Positions 9,468 through 17,866 of a stretch of DNA of 64,000 bases are shown here, in pieces; within the stretch, counting starts at the first letter, position 1; each line of letters begins with the position of its first letter. Made by a program: the position numbers and the translations under genes. The stretch is from NCBI RefSeq assembly GCF_003710105.1, contig NZ_CP033325.1, positions 3,224,001 through 3,288,000 on the forward strand, in the 5' to 3' direction. The notes beneath the pieces are model-generated. The model was not told where the DNA came from, made no database searches, and saw nothing but the letters and a program-made list of their open reading frames with translations. The stretch is from Georgenia faecalis. GTDB lineage: Bacteria; Actinomycetota; Actinomycetes; Actinomycetales; Actinomycetaceae.

Positions 9468-9562
9468 CGACTCCCTTCGCCGGTGCTAACCGGAGCAGGT
9501 TCGAGGGTCTGCGGCGTTCCGCACTCTCAGCACCGTGCCCTCGCGGGTGGTGCTCCCCTGTC
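9468..9562 (-). promoter_or_regulatory. TPP riboswitch (THI element)
   Basis: Read on the minus strand, this has the conserved thi-box parts in order: a 5' GGGGAGC stem strand, the CTGAGA motif inside GGTGCTGAGAGTGCGG, then GACCCTCGAACCTG, a CCGG-TTAGCACCGG hairpin and GCGAAGGGA closing P1. This is the TPP aptamer consensus. The leader runs from here to the thiamine-binding lipoprotein start at 9402. TPP binding is expected to shut off the thiamine importer operon. Confidence 0.95.
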
Positions 9563-9638
9563 GTTCACGGCGAGCCTACCGCGTGGCCGGCGACGCGCGC
9601 GGGGCGTTCGGCGACGTGCACCGGGCGGGCGGCCCCGA

Positions 9639-9644
9639 TAGTTT
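9639..9644 (+). promoter_or_regulatory. Candidate -10 element for the DUF4235 gene
   Basis: TAGTTT fits the TANNNT pattern and would start transcription near 9652, leaving an 18-base leader that contains the ribosome-binding site. No convincing -35 element is seen. Confidence 0.35.
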
Positions 9645-9669
9645 GAGCACCCCACGAGGACGGAGAGAC

Positions 9670-9924
9670 ATGGACATCGGGTGGAAGTTGCTGAGCACTG
9701 CGTCGATCCTGGTGACGGGAACCGTCGTCCACAAGGTCATCGACCTGGGCTGGAAGGCCGCCACCGGCCATGAGCCGCCCAAGGACCCCGACGACCACGG
9801 GGTGAGCATGGGCGAGGTCATCGCCTTCGCCATGGTCTCCGGTGCGATCGTCGAGGTCACCCGCCGGCTCGTGCTGCGCGGGGCCGCCAAGGCCTACGGC
9901 GGGCCGGTCGACAAGCACGCCTGA
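9670..9924 (+). CDS. DUF4235 family small membrane protein
   Basis: An 84-residue protein of the actinobacterial DUF4235 family; function unknown. The N-terminal hydrophobic segment ILVTGTVVHKVIDLGWKAATG and the second helix GEVIAFAMVSGAIVEVTRRL are typical of the family. A linker EPPKDPDDHGVSM lies between them. The ATG at 9670 follows a GGACGGAGAGA ribosome-binding stretch; longer frames upstream run through the riboswitch region and are not credible. It is divergent from the thiamine operon and convergent with mnhG. Confidence 0.75.
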   Translation: MDIGWKLLSTASILVTGTVVHKVIDLGWKAATGHEPPKDPDDHGVSMGEVIAFAMVSGAIVEVTRRLVLRGAAKAYGGPVDKHA

Positions 9925-9948
9925 GCGGACCAGCCGCACGGAGCGAGC

Positions 9949-10347
9949 TCAGCGGGCCCCCGGGTCGCGCTGGGCTCGCTCTCGTTGCGCCTGCTCCCGC
10001 TCCGCACGGTCGAGATCGGCGGTGAGCTCATCGACGACGAGGAGGTCCGCCCGTACCTTGCCGGTGCGGTACCCGGCGCGACCGAGCATGTGCGCCGAGA
10101 TCGGCGCGGTGATGAGCTGGAACGCGACGACGAGCGCCAGCGTCCACAGCACCGTCGGCTCGCGCAGGACGAGCGCCAGGCCCGCCACGAGCAGGAGCAG
10201 CCCCAGCGACTGCGGCTTGGTCGCCGCGTGCATCCGGGACAGCAGGTCGGGAAAGCGCGCCAGGCCCAGGGCCGCGACGAGCGCGAGCGCGCACCCGAGG
10301 AGGAGGCAGACGGCGCCCAGGACGTCGGCCACGGCGGTCCAGGTCAC
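9949..10347 (-). CDS. mnhG: Na+/H+ antiporter subunit G
   Basis: A 132-residue Mrp subunit with three transmembrane segments. The family pattern LGLARFPDLLSRMHAATKPQ is clear, followed by LGLLLLVAGLAL and a third membrane span. A C-terminal hydrophilic tail (rich in Glu, Arg and Gln) extends beyond the usual end. The gene overlaps mnhF by four bases (ATGA type). It is the last gene of the operon; the converging DUF4235 gene ends 24 bases away. MnhG is required for assembly of the hetero-oligomeric Mrp complex in characterised systems. Confidence 0.9.
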   Translation of the reverse strand: MTWTAVADVLGAVCLLLGCALALVAALGLARFPDLLSRMHAATKPQSLGLLLLVAGLALVLREPTVLWTLALVVAFQLITAPISAHMLGRAGYRTGKVRADLLVVDELTADLDRAEREQAQRERAQRDPGAR

Positions 10348-10943
10348 GGGGCACCTCCGGTGGTCGGTGAGGCCGCCGGGTCCGACGGGTCGGAGTCGTC
10401 GCGAGAGTGGCGGTAGGTGTCCCGCCCGCTCGACAGGGCGTCACCGGGGTCGCCCGGGGGCTCGGGCGACGGCCCGCCCATGACCTCCTCGGCGCTCGGC
10501 GTGTGCCGGCGCCGGCTCCAGCGCCGCTGCCGCCCCGCACCCCCGCCGCGCGTGGGCACGTCGAGCACGGCGATGACGACGTTGGTGTCGACGTCGTGGA
10601 CCGGCGGGGCGTCGTCGGAGATGAGCGCCTCCCGTTCCGCGAGGAGCTGGTCGAGCTCCTCCCGGGTGAGGATGCGGGCCTCGTCGGCGGACTCGGCGGC
10701 GGCGAACCGCGCGATGGAGACCGAGCTGATGAACCCGACGAGCGCGAGGAGGACGAGGACCGGCACGAGGTCGTTGCGCCCGGTGGCCGCCGCGACCACC
10801 GTCACCGTGCCGATGAAGACGGCGGTCAGGACGTCGACCCCGATGATCCGGTCGAACATGCTCGGGCCTCGCTCGACCCGGCTCAGCGCCAGCACCGCGG
10901 CGGCGCCGAGCATGAGGAAGCAGACCAGGTAGACGACGGTCAT
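10344..10943 (-). CDS. mnhF: Na+/H+ antiporter subunit F with a long C-terminal tail
   Basis: A 199-residue protein whose first ~90 residues match MnhF: a first helix YLVCFLMLGAAAVLAL, the cytoplasmic loop GPSMFDRIIGVDVLTAVFIG, and two more spans. MnhF proteins are usually ~90 residues. The remaining ~110 residues are hydrophilic, with acidic (DEARILTREELDQLLAERE), Gly/Arg-rich and Ser/Asp-rich stretches that look disordered. The ATG start overlaps the mnhE stop (ATGA). The tail is continuous in frame, so this is not an obvious frameshift fusion. What the tail does is unknown. Confidence 0.88.
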   Translation of the reverse strand: MTVVYLVCFLMLGAAAVLALSRVERGPSMFDRIIGVDVLTAVFIGTVTVVAAATGRNDLVPVLVLLALVGFISSVSIARFAAAESADEARILTREELDQLLAEREALISDDAPPVHDVDTNVVIAVLDVPTRGGGAGRQRRWSRRRHTPSAEEVMGGPSPEPPGDPGDALSSGRDTYRHSRDDSDPSDPAASPTTGGAP

Positions 10944-11605
10944 CGCGCCTCCCCCTCCCGACGGTCCTCGTCGGTGTGCTCGGCGTCGGCGTCGGCGTCC
11001 GGTCGCGCAGCCAGCTGCCCGGCGCGCGGGGAGGCGCCCGGTGCCAGCCCGGCGTCGGCGAGCTCGGCGTCCGAGGCGAAGGCCCGCAGGATGCGCTCCT
11101 CCTGGTCGAGCACCGCCTGGTGCGCCCGCTCGATCCCGCCCTGCAGGGCGAGGTCGACGACGTGGATGTACAGGGTCCCGGTGAGGCGGTGCGCCTCGAT
11201 GACGATCGACCCGGGGACGAGGGACGTCATCCCCGCGGTCATGGTGAGGTACACGTCGGAGTGGCTGCGCAGCTTCACCCGGATGACACCGCCGTGCGGC
11301 TCGCCGCCGCGCACCGCGAGCAGGGCCACCTCGTACGAGGCGACGACGACGTCGCGCAGGAACCGCACGAGGAGCCGGACGACGCCCCACGGCCGGAAGC
11401 TCCCGTCGAACGGCGTCGGGGGCAGCGGTAGGAGCGTCGTGAGGAAGACGGCGATGAGCAGGCCGTTGACGACGTTCGCCAGGGACAGGTCGCCCCAGAG
11501 CAGCACCCACACGACGGTGAGCCACAGGAGCATCGCCCAGCTCGCGCGGAGCCGGCGCCGGCGGTGGGAGGGGGCGACCCGCATGGCCGGTGGCACGGAG
11601 CTCAC
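10940..11605 (-). CDS. mnhE: Na+/H+ antiporter subunit E
   Basis: A 221-residue Mrp subunit. The core has two membrane segments near the N-terminus (WLTVVWVLLWGDLSLANVVNGLL). The conserved cytoplasmic domain contains VVVASYEVALLAV, MTSLVPGSIVIE and LYIHVVDL. The C-terminus carries a ~55-residue Ala/Asp/Glu-rich tail that most MnhE proteins lack. The GTG start overlaps the mnhD stop (GTGA), indicating translational coupling. Confidence 0.9.
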   Translation of the reverse strand: MSSVPPAMRVAPSHRRRRLRASWAMLLWLTVVWVLLWGDLSLANVVNGLLIAVFLTTLLPLPPTPFDGSFRPWGVVRLLVRFLRDVVVASYEVALLAVRGGEPHGGVIRVKLRSHSDVYLTMTAGMTSLVPGSIVIEAHRLTGTLYIHVVDLALQGGIERAHQAVLDQEERILRAFASDAELADAGLAPGASPRAGQLAARPDADADAEHTDEDRREGEAR

Positions 11606-13194
11606 GGCACGCTCCCCTCGGTCTCCTCGACGTCCTCGATGTCTCCCGTGTCCTCCTGGCGGTCGGCGTCCTCGGTGACGTCGCGCGACTGCCCGGTCCC
11701 CCGCCCGCCATCGACGAGGACGGAGTCGACGTAGGGCGAGCGGGCGCGCAGGTCACGCGCCGCCCGGTCGGTGTAGTCGTACAGCGGACCGGCGATGACG
11801 GTGAGGCCGAGGGAGAGGACCACGAGCCCCGCGGTCGCGCCCACCATGCCGGCCGAGGAGGACGTCTCCGGCAGCTCCTCGGGCGCCTCCTGCCAGAAGG
11901 CCTGGTTCCACGCCTTGGTGATGGCGTAGAGGGTGAGCAGGCTCGTGAGGAGCGACCCGGCGACGAGCGCCCACGACAGCGCACCGCCGTCGACCACCCC
12001 AGCCTGGATGAGCCCCGCCTTGCCGAGGAACCCGGACATCGGCGGGATGCCGGCGAGGTTCATCGCGGGGATGAAGAAGAGGATCGCCAGGAGCGGCGCG
12101 AGGCGGGCGAGGGAGCCCAGGCGGGCCAGCGACGTCGTCCCCCCGCGGCGCTCGATGAGTCCGGCCACGAGGAACAGCGCCGTCTGGACGGTGATGTGGT
12201 GGACGACGTAGTAGATCGCCGAGGACAGCCCGTCATCGGTGGCCATGGCGATGCCCCACACCATGAAGCCGATGTGACTCACCAGCGTGAAGGACAGCAT
12301 CCGCTTGATGTCCTGCTGCGCGACGGCGCCGAGGATGCCGACGACCATGGTGACGAGGGCCGCCACCATGAGCAGGTCGTCCGCGCGGCCGGTCGGGAAG
12401 AGCAGGGTCTGCGTCCGGATGATCGCGTACACGCCCACCTTGGTGAGCAGCCCGGCGAACACCGCGGTGACCAGCGCCGGGGCCGTGGGGTAGGAGTCCG
12501 GGAGCCAGGCGTGCAGCGGGAAGATCGCCGCCTTGATGCCGAATGCCACGAGGAGCATCACCTGGAGGACGAGCTGGGTCCCGGGGTCGATCTCGGCGAG
12601 CCGCCCGGAGAGCTGGGCGAGGTTGACCGTGCCGGTCGCCGCGTACACCAGCGCGATCGCGGTGAGGAAGATGATCGAGGAGAGCAGGGAGACGACGACG
12701 TAGGTCGTGCCCGCGCGCACCCGTTCCCGCGTACCACCGAGGGTGATGAGCACGAAGCTCGCGACGAGGAGGATCTCGAAGCCCACGTAGAGGTTGAACA
12801 GGTCGCCGGCGAGGAAGGCGTTGGACACCCCCGCGGACAGCACGAGGTACGTGGGGTGGAAGATCGTCAGCGGCGCCCCCTGGTCGCCGTCGGCGGCGCC
12901 CTGGGCGAGGGAGTAGACGAGGACGGCGAGGGTGACCGTCACCGAGACGGCGAGCATGAGCGCGGAGAGGCGGTCCGCGACGAGGGTGATGCCCACCGGC
13001 GCCGCCCACCCGCCGATGTCGAGGACGAGCGGGCCGTCGTTGACGGCGACGAGCAGGACGACGGCGATGGCGAGCACCGTGGTCAGCGAGACGAGGGAGA
13101 TGACCCGCTGCGCGCGCGGGTACCTCGCGAACGCCAGCGCCAGCCCGGCGCCGATGAGCGGGATGAGGACCGGGAGGGGGACGAGCTCGTTCAT
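11602..13194 (-). CDS. mnhD: Na+/H+ antiporter subunit D (proton-translocating NuoM/N-like)
   Basis: A 530-residue polytopic membrane protein homologous to complex I antiporter-like subunits. Proton-channel features include FNLYVGFEILLVASFVLITLGG with a conserved Glu, KAAIFPLHAWLPDSYPTAP with the Lys and His of helices 7-8, and VAQQDIKRMLSFTLVSHIGF. The ATG start at 13194 overlaps the mnhC stop. The last ~40 residues form a charged tail (ending EDVEETEGSVP). Together with MnhA it is expected to form the ion-translocating core, driving Na+ efflux with H+ entry. Confidence 0.93.
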   Translation of the reverse strand: MNELVPLPVLIPLIGAGLALAFARYPRAQRVISLVSLTTVLAIAVVLLVAVNDGPLVLDIGGWAAPVGITLVADRLSALMLAVSVTVTLAVLVYSLAQGAADGDQGAPLTIFHPTYLVLSAGVSNAFLAGDLFNLYVGFEILLVASFVLITLGGTRERVRAGTTYVVVSLLSSIIFLTAIALVYAATGTVNLAQLSGRLAEIDPGTQLVLQVMLLVAFGIKAAIFPLHAWLPDSYPTAPALVTAVFAGLLTKVGVYAIIRTQTLLFPTGRADDLLMVAALVTMVVGILGAVAQQDIKRMLSFTLVSHIGFMVWGIAMATDDGLSSAIYYVVHHITVQTALFLVAGLIERRGGTTSLARLGSLARLAPLLAILFFIPAMNLAGIPPMSGFLGKAGLIQAGVVDGGALSWALVAGSLLTSLLTLYAITKAWNQAFWQEAPEELPETSSSAGMVGATAGLVVLSLGLTVIAGPLYDYTDRAARDLRARSPYVDSVLVDGGRGTGQSRDVTEDADRQEDTGDIEDVEETEGSVP

Positions 13195-13715
13195 CGCAGC
13201 GCCTCCCCGTCGTCGGCGCCCATCGCCGGGCGGTGGTGCCCCCGCGGCGCGTGCTCGTCCTCGCTGGCGGTCTCGTCGCGGACGCTCGCGGCGTCCTCCG
13301 CCAGGCTCGTCCCGGCGTCGTCCGTGCTGCGCGCCGGGAGCTCGTTGCGCTCCGCCCGGCGGGCGATCCGGCGGTCCTCGAGGTCGTCCTGCACCTCGTC
13401 GTGGCCGTTGAGCTGCCACGACCGGTAGGCCATGGCGAGGAGGAACGCAGTCATCCCCAGGGTGATGACGATGGCGGTGAGGATCATCGCCTGCGGGAGG
13501 GGGTCGCTCATGTCCTCAGGGGCGGCGGCACCGATGATGGGCGGCGCGCCCGCGCGGCCACCGGCGATGAGGAAGAGGACGTTGACGCCGTTGGAGATGA
13601 GGGCGATCCCCACGACGATCCGGGTGAGGCTGCGCTCGAGGAGGAGGTAGACCCCGGTGCCGACGAGGACGCCGACGAGCAGGACGAGGGCGAGGGACGG
13701 GCTGGTGTCGATCAT
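13191..13715 (-). CDS. mnhC: Na+/H+ antiporter subunit C with extended tail
   Basis: A 174-residue NuoK-like subunit. Three membrane spans are evident: LALVLLVGVLVGTGVYLLL, then RIVVGIALISNGVNVLFLI, then PQAMILTAIVITLGMTAFLLA. The first ~110 residues match MnhC length; a further ~60 residues are acidic and hydrophilic with no membrane segment. ATGA-type overlaps join it to mnhA upstream and mnhD downstream. It is expected to bridge the MnhA and MnhD modules. Confidence 0.92.
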   Translation of the reverse strand: MIDTSPSLALVLLVGVLVGTGVYLLLERSLTRIVVGIALISNGVNVLFLIAGGRAGAPPIIGAAAPEDMSDPLPQAMILTAIVITLGMTAFLLAMAYRSWQLNGHDEVQDDLEDRRIARRAERNELPARSTDDAGTSLAEDAASVRDETASEDEHAPRGHHRPAMGADDGEALR

Positions 13716-16700
13716 CGGGTGCCTCCGTCGGTCCCGGGCGGGGCGCCGACGGGCGCACCGGCGAGGGCGGCGTCGTCGATCGTGGGCTGCGGGGAGTCGT
13801 AGGCGACGTCGGGTGCCGCGTTGCCCTCGAGCTCACCCTGGCGGTCGACCTCCGCGCCGAGGCTGCGGAGGATGTCGAGGATGAGGCCGACGACGACGAG
13901 GTAGACGCCCATGTCGAAGAACAGCGTCGTCACGAGGTGCAGCTCGCCGAACGGGCCGAGGTCGGCGTCGATGACCGTCGACTGCAGGACGTCCCCGCCG
14001 ACGAGCAGCGGCGCCGCACCGACGCCGGCGGAGAGGAACAGCCCGATGCCGAGGAGCCAGCCGGCCTGGATCGGCATGGCCTCGCCGAGCTCGTAGCGCC
14101 CGCCCGCCAGGTACCGCACCGTGAGGGCGACGCCGGCGACGAGGCCACCGGCGAACCCGCCGCCCGGGGCGTTGTGCCCGGCGAAGAGCAGGTAGAGCGA
14201 GAAGACGAGCATGGTGTGGAACACCAGCCGCGTGCCGACCTCGAAGATCACCGAGCGGCGCTGGGGCGCCAGCGTCGCTCCGCCGGTGAGCCACTCGCGG
14301 TTCCGGCCGGGGGCGCGCAGCTCGGCCGCCGGGGTGTCGGAGCCGGGCGGGCGGCGCAGGGCCGCGGCACGGTCGGGCTCGTCGCGGCCCCACACGACGG
14401 GGCGCACCGCGGCGCGGGAGAGCTGCGCGGTGCGGTCGATGCCGCCGGAGCGGGCCCGGAGGAAGACCAGGGAGGCGATGCCGGTGGCGGCCACGAGGAG
14501 CACGGAGAGCTCGCCCATGGTGTCCCAGGCGCGGATGTCGACCAGGGTGACGTTGACGACGTTCTTGCCGTACCCGAACTCGTACGCCTCCGCGGGGAAG
14601 CTCTCCGAGACCGGGGCGTCCACCCGGGAGCCGGCCGCGACCATGGCCAGCCCGGCGAAGAGCAGGCCGGCGGCCACGCCGACGGCGGCACGCCACCACC
14701 GCGAGAAGGCCAGCGGGCGGTTGGAGAAGTAGGCGGGCAGCCGGCGCAGGACGAGGACGAAGACGACGAGGGTCACCGTCTCGACGAGCACCTGGGTGAG
14801 CGCCAGGTCCGGGGCGCCGTGCAGCTCGAAGAGGATGGCGACGCCGTACCCCACGCAGCCGAGGAGCACCACCGCCTTGAGGCGGCGGCGGGCGCGGGCG
14901 GCGAGGAAGGCGACGACGACGATGAGCGCGACGACAACGGCCTGGACCCCGCTGTCCCAGGCCCGCACCTGCTCGGGAAGCGTGGCGCGCATGAGCGCGG
15001 CACCACCGGCGAGGACGACGGTGGTCCCGAGGATGGTGGAGAGGTAGGCAGGCAGCGAGCCTCGCTGGGTGAGGGCGGTGACGTCGGCAGCCAGGTTGTC
15101 GAGGGCGCGCATCGTGCTCCGGTAGGCGTCCTGCGCGCTGCCCGGCGGGGCCACGGCCTCCTGGAAGCGCTCCATCCGCGTGCGGCCGGCGAACAGGAGG
15201 GCGCCGGCACCGAGGATGACGGCGGTGAGCAGGACCGGCGTGCCGAACCCGGCCCACAGGGTGAGGTGCCCCGGCTCCCCCACCCGGTAGGTGTCGGCGA
15301 ACGGGGCGAGGACGCGCTCGGTCATGCCGGGGGTGAGCCCGACGGCCAGGCTCAGGGCCGCCAGGACCACCGGCGAGGCGACGATGAGGCGCGAGGTGCG
15401 CTTCGCCTCCCGGGCCGGGACCCCCGGCTTCGTGGCGAAGGCGCCCCAGAGGAAGCGCAGGCCGTAGGCCGTGGTGAGGATCGACCCGAGGACGACGGCG
15501 ACGAGCGTGACGACCTCGGCGGGACCGGCGTCGTGGCTCAGCGCCTCGAGCGCGGCCTCCTTGGCCACGTAGCCCGCCAGCGGCGGGATCCCGATCATGG
15601 AGGCGGTGGCGACGACCGCGCTGATCGTCGAGAGCGGCATCCGGCGCGCCACGCCGCTGAGCTCGCGCAGGTCGCGGGTGCCGACCGACCAGTCGATGAT
15701 GCCGACGACGAGGAAGAGGCACGCCTTGAACATGGCGTGCGCGGCGATCATCGCGAGGCCGGCGAGGGCCACGGCCCGGTGGTCGGAGCCGACGAGGACG
15801 ATGATGAGGCCGAGCTGGCTGACGGTGCCGAACGCGAGGAGCAGCTTGAGGTCGTGCTGGCGCAGGGCGCGCCAGCCCCCGAGGAGCAGCGTGCCGAGGC
15901 CGAGCGTGAGCACCGTCCACTGCCACACCGGCAGCTCGGCGTAGCCCGGCGCCAGGCGCGCGACGAGGTACACGCCGGCCTTGACCATGGCGGCCGCGTG
16001 CAGGTACGCGCTCACCGGCGTCGGGGCCGCCATGGCCGCGGGCAGCCAGAAGTGGAACGGCACCAGCGCGGACTTGCTCACCGCCCCGAGGAGGACCAGG
16101 ACGATCGCGGCGGGCACGATCCCGCCGGTCGGCGGGGAGGCGGCGAGCTCGCTGAGGCGGTAGCTCCCGCCGGGTGCCTCCCCCAGCGCGATGAGGCCGG
16201 CCAGCATGGCCAGGCCGCCCAGGGTGGTGATGACGATGGCCTGGATAGCGGCCCGCCGGGAGTTCTGCCGGTCGTGGTAGTGGCCGATGAGCAGGAAGGA
16301 GAAGACGGTGGTGAGCTCCCAGAACACGTAGAGCAGGAGCGTGTTGTCGGTCGTGACGAGGCCGAGCATGGCGCCCGCGAACGCGACGAAGACGCCCGCG
16401 AACCGGCCGAGGCCCTTCGCCGTGGACGAGAAGTACGCGGCGCAGTAGAGGAGCACCAGCGCACCCACACCGCCGACGAGGAGCACCATGAGCCACGAGA
16501 GCGGGTCGAGGCGGAAGTCGAGGTTGAGGTCGAGCGCGCTCACCCAGCTCACCGACTGGGTGGGGTGATCGCCGGAGAGGACCGCCGACGTCTGCGTCAG
16601 CGCCCACACGGCGGCGGACGCCGGCACGAGGGCGAGCACCGCGAAGAACCGGCGCCCCCAGACCTTGACGCATGCAGGCGCGACCATCGCCACCACGAAG

Positions 16701-16723
16701 TGGACGATCAGCAACTGCAGCAC
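13712..16723 (-). CDS. mnhA: Na+/H+ antiporter fused subunits A and B
   Basis: A 1003-residue polytopic protein. The N-terminal NuoL-like part carries the channel motifs FWELTTVFSFLLIGHYHD, SKSALVPFHFWLPAAMAAPTP and LKLLLAFGTVSQLG. The middle has the MnhA-specific (DUF4040-like) helices. From about residue 815 a complete MnhB domain follows (EVGTRLVFHTMLVFSLYLLF, GHNAPGGGFAGGLVAG). A/B fusion is common in actinobacteria. I chose GTG at 16723 (MLQLLIVHF opening, weak GGAG site upstream). An in-frame ATG near 16818 would add ~31 polar residues and is less likely. It is the first gene of the Mrp operon. Confidence 0.93.
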   Translation of the reverse strand: MLQLLIVHFVVAMVAPACVKVWGRRFFAVLALVPASAAVWALTQTSAVLSGDHPTQSVSWVSALDLNLDFRLDPLSWLMVLLVGGVGALVLLYCAAYFSSTAKGLGRFAGVFVAFAGAMLGLVTTDNTLLLYVFWELTTVFSFLLIGHYHDRQNSRRAAIQAIVITTLGGLAMLAGLIALGEAPGGSYRLSELAASPPTGGIVPAAIVLVLLGAVSKSALVPFHFWLPAAMAAPTPVSAYLHAAAMVKAGVYLVARLAPGYAELPVWQWTVLTLGLGTLLLGGWRALRQHDLKLLLAFGTVSQLGLIIVLVGSDHRAVALAGLAMIAAHAMFKACLFLVVGIIDWSVGTRDLRELSGVARRMPLSTISAVVATASMIGIPPLAGYVAKEAALEALSHDAGPAEVVTLVAVVLGSILTTAYGLRFLWGAFATKPGVPAREAKRTSRLIVASPVVLAALSLAVGLTPGMTERVLAPFADTYRVGEPGHLTLWAGFGTPVLLTAVILGAGALLFAGRTRMERFQEAVAPPGSAQDAYRSTMRALDNLAADVTALTQRGSLPAYLSTILGTTVVLAGGAALMRATLPEQVRAWDSGVQAVVVALIVVVAFLAARARRRLKAVVLLGCVGYGVAILFELHGAPDLALTQVLVETVTLVVFVLVLRRLPAYFSNRPLAFSRWWRAAVGVAAGLLFAGLAMVAAGSRVDAPVSESFPAEAYEFGYGKNVVNVTLVDIRAWDTMGELSVLLVAATGIASLVFLRARSGGIDRTAQLSRAAVRPVVWGRDEPDRAAALRRPPGSDTPAAELRAPGRNREWLTGGATLAPQRRSVIFEVGTRLVFHTMLVFSLYLLFAGHNAPGGGFAGGLVAGVALTVRYLAGGRYELGEAMPIQAGWLLGIGLFLSAGVGAAPLLVGGDVLQSTVIDADLGPFGELHLVTTLFFDMGVYLVVVGLILDILRSLGAEVDRQGELEGNAAPDVAYDSPQPTIDDAALAGAPVGAPPGTDGGTR

Positions 16724-17056
16724 GGGCCGCTCCGGGGTCGTCGAGTGGGCGATCGGAACACGGCGGCGCGTGGGTACGGAGAAAGGACCGAAGCGCGCCG
16801 GCGGAGGGGTTTCGGCCATCCTAACAAGCGCGTGCGGTCCCCCGGTTGTGCCGTCGCGCCGGCGCCGGGCCCTGCGCCGGCCGGGCGGACCGCGAGCCGG
16901 ACGCACCGCGAGCCGGACGCACCGCGAGCCGGACGCACCGCGAGCCGGGCGCACCGCGTGACGGCCCGGCGCGCGAACAGCGCGCCCGCCGAGGCGGACG
17001 CGCTGTGCGTGGTGCCTGACCGGGCCCGACGGGCCGCGGTGCGGTGACGCCGGCGG
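16724..17056. other. Intergenic region upstream of the Mrp operon
   Basis: No credible gene is seen. It holds the presumed mnhA promoter (a possible minus-strand -10, TAGGAT, at 16818-16823) and the four-copy 16-bp tandem repeat at 16890-16953. A short GGCCC/GGGCC inverted repeat near 17020-17035 could weakly terminate the upstream PRC-barrel gene. The rest is GC-rich with nothing recognisable. Confidence 0.4.
16890..16953. repeat. 16-bp tandem repeat, four copies
   Basis: The unit CCGCGAGCCGGACGCA occurs at 16890-16905, 16906-16921 and 16922-16937 without change, and at 16938-16953 with one A-to-G difference; a degenerate partial fifth copy follows. It lies 167-230 bases upstream of the mnhA start, outside any gene. 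The units are directly adjacent, so this is a tandem repeat and not a CRISPR array. Confidence 0.9.
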
Positions 17057-17866
17057 TCAGTGGCGGGTGGTGTCACCGTCGACGTCGGTGTCCGCCCGCT
17101 CCTTGCGGACCTCCTCGGTCACGGTCTGCTGGTCGGTGACCGTCTCGGTCCCGAGGCTCACGCGCTCGACCGCCCGGGCCTTCTTGTCCACGACGACCTC
17201 GTCCTCGTGGAGGGTCACGACGGCCTCGTCGTCACCGAAGTCCTCGACGCGGACGCCGTCCGCCTCGGAGATGGGCTCGCGCTCGATGCGGACCTCCTCG
17301 CGCTGGACGGGGACCGTCTTCGTCACCTGCTCGGTGACGACGTACTTGCGCAGGCGGACGCGCCCGGCCTCCCGCCGGCGGGTGCCCACGTTCACCTCCT
17401 CCTCGGACAGGACCACCGAGGCGTCGTCGTCCGCGCGGCGGTCGGTCCGGCTGGTCCCGGCCACGTCGCCGGTGCCGGTCGTCGCTGTCGTGCCGGTGGT
17501 GCCCGTCGTGCCGACGGTCCCCGTCGTCCCCGTCGTGCCGGTGGTGCCCGTCGTGCCGACGCCGTAGTAGGCGTAGAGCTCGTCCTCCTCCTGAGGGGAG
17601 AGCGACTGGTCGGCGTCGTCGATGCGCGGCGCGTCCTTGACCTTGTGCTTGTCGTAGGGGACGCGGACGTTCTCCCCCTCGACGGTGGCGGCGTCCAACG
17701 GGACGAAGGACTCGCTCGAGCCGAACAGCCCCGTCTTGACGGTCACCCAGCTCGGCTCGCCGGTGACGTCGTCGAGGTAGACCTGCTCGACCTTGCCGAT
17801 CTTGTCGCCGTCGTTGCCGACGACGTGGCCGCCGAGGATCTCGGAGATCTGTGCGGTGGTGATCAT
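17057..17866 (-). CDS. PRC-barrel and DUF2382 (YsnF/AvaK-like) stress-type protein
   Basis: A 269-residue soluble protein. Residues 1-~85 form a PRC-barrel domain (MITTAQISEILGG, DKIGKVEQVYLDDVTGEP, VPLDAATVEGENVRVPY). A low-complexity Thr-Gly linker follows, encoded in part by two exact 30-base copies at 17487-17516 and 17532-17561. The C-terminal part is a DUF2382 domain (VVLSEEEVNVG, RVRLRKYVVTE, REEVRIEREPI). Bacillus YsnF belongs to this family and is linked to general stress, but no biochemical role is established. ATG 17866 has a TGGAGG site upstream. It is divergent from the next gene cluster. Confidence 0.85.
   Translation of the reverse strand: MITTAQISEILGGHVVGNDGDKIGKVEQVYLDDVTGEPSWVTVKTGLFGSSESFVPLDAATVEGENVRVPYDKHKVKDAPRIDDADQSLSPQEEDELYAYYGVGTTGTTGTTGTTGTVGTTGTTGTTATTGTGDVAGTSRTDRRADDDASVVLSEEEVNVGTRRREAGRVRLRKYVVTEQVTKTVPVQREEVRIEREPISEADGVRVEDFGDDEAVVTLHEDEVVVDKKARAVERVSLGTETVTDQQTVTEEVRKERADTDVDGDTTRH
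17487..17561. repeat. 30-bp direct repeat encoding the Thr-Gly linker
   Basis: Two exact 30-base copies (17487-17516 and 17532-17561) inside the PRC-barrel/DUF2382 gene encode Gly-Thr-Thr-Gly units. The copies are a multiple of three bases apart, so copy-number changes would lengthen or shorten the linker without shifting the frame. Confidence 0.85.

Noticed and set aside
9372-9670. Plus-strand coding region across the thiamine leader
   Set aside because: The minus strand carries a full TPP aptamer there; the translated frame has no family features and the DUF4235 start is at 9670.
16890-16953. CRISPR array
   Set aside because: The 16-bp units are directly adjacent with no spacers, and no cas gene is present.
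13937-17047. A very long open frame on the plus strand (over 1000 codons) opposite mnhA
   Set aside because: It is the antisense shadow of the Mrp operon in GC-rich DNA: its translation is Arg/Gly/Asp/Glu-rich with no family motif, while the minus strand gives full MnhA/MnhB domains.
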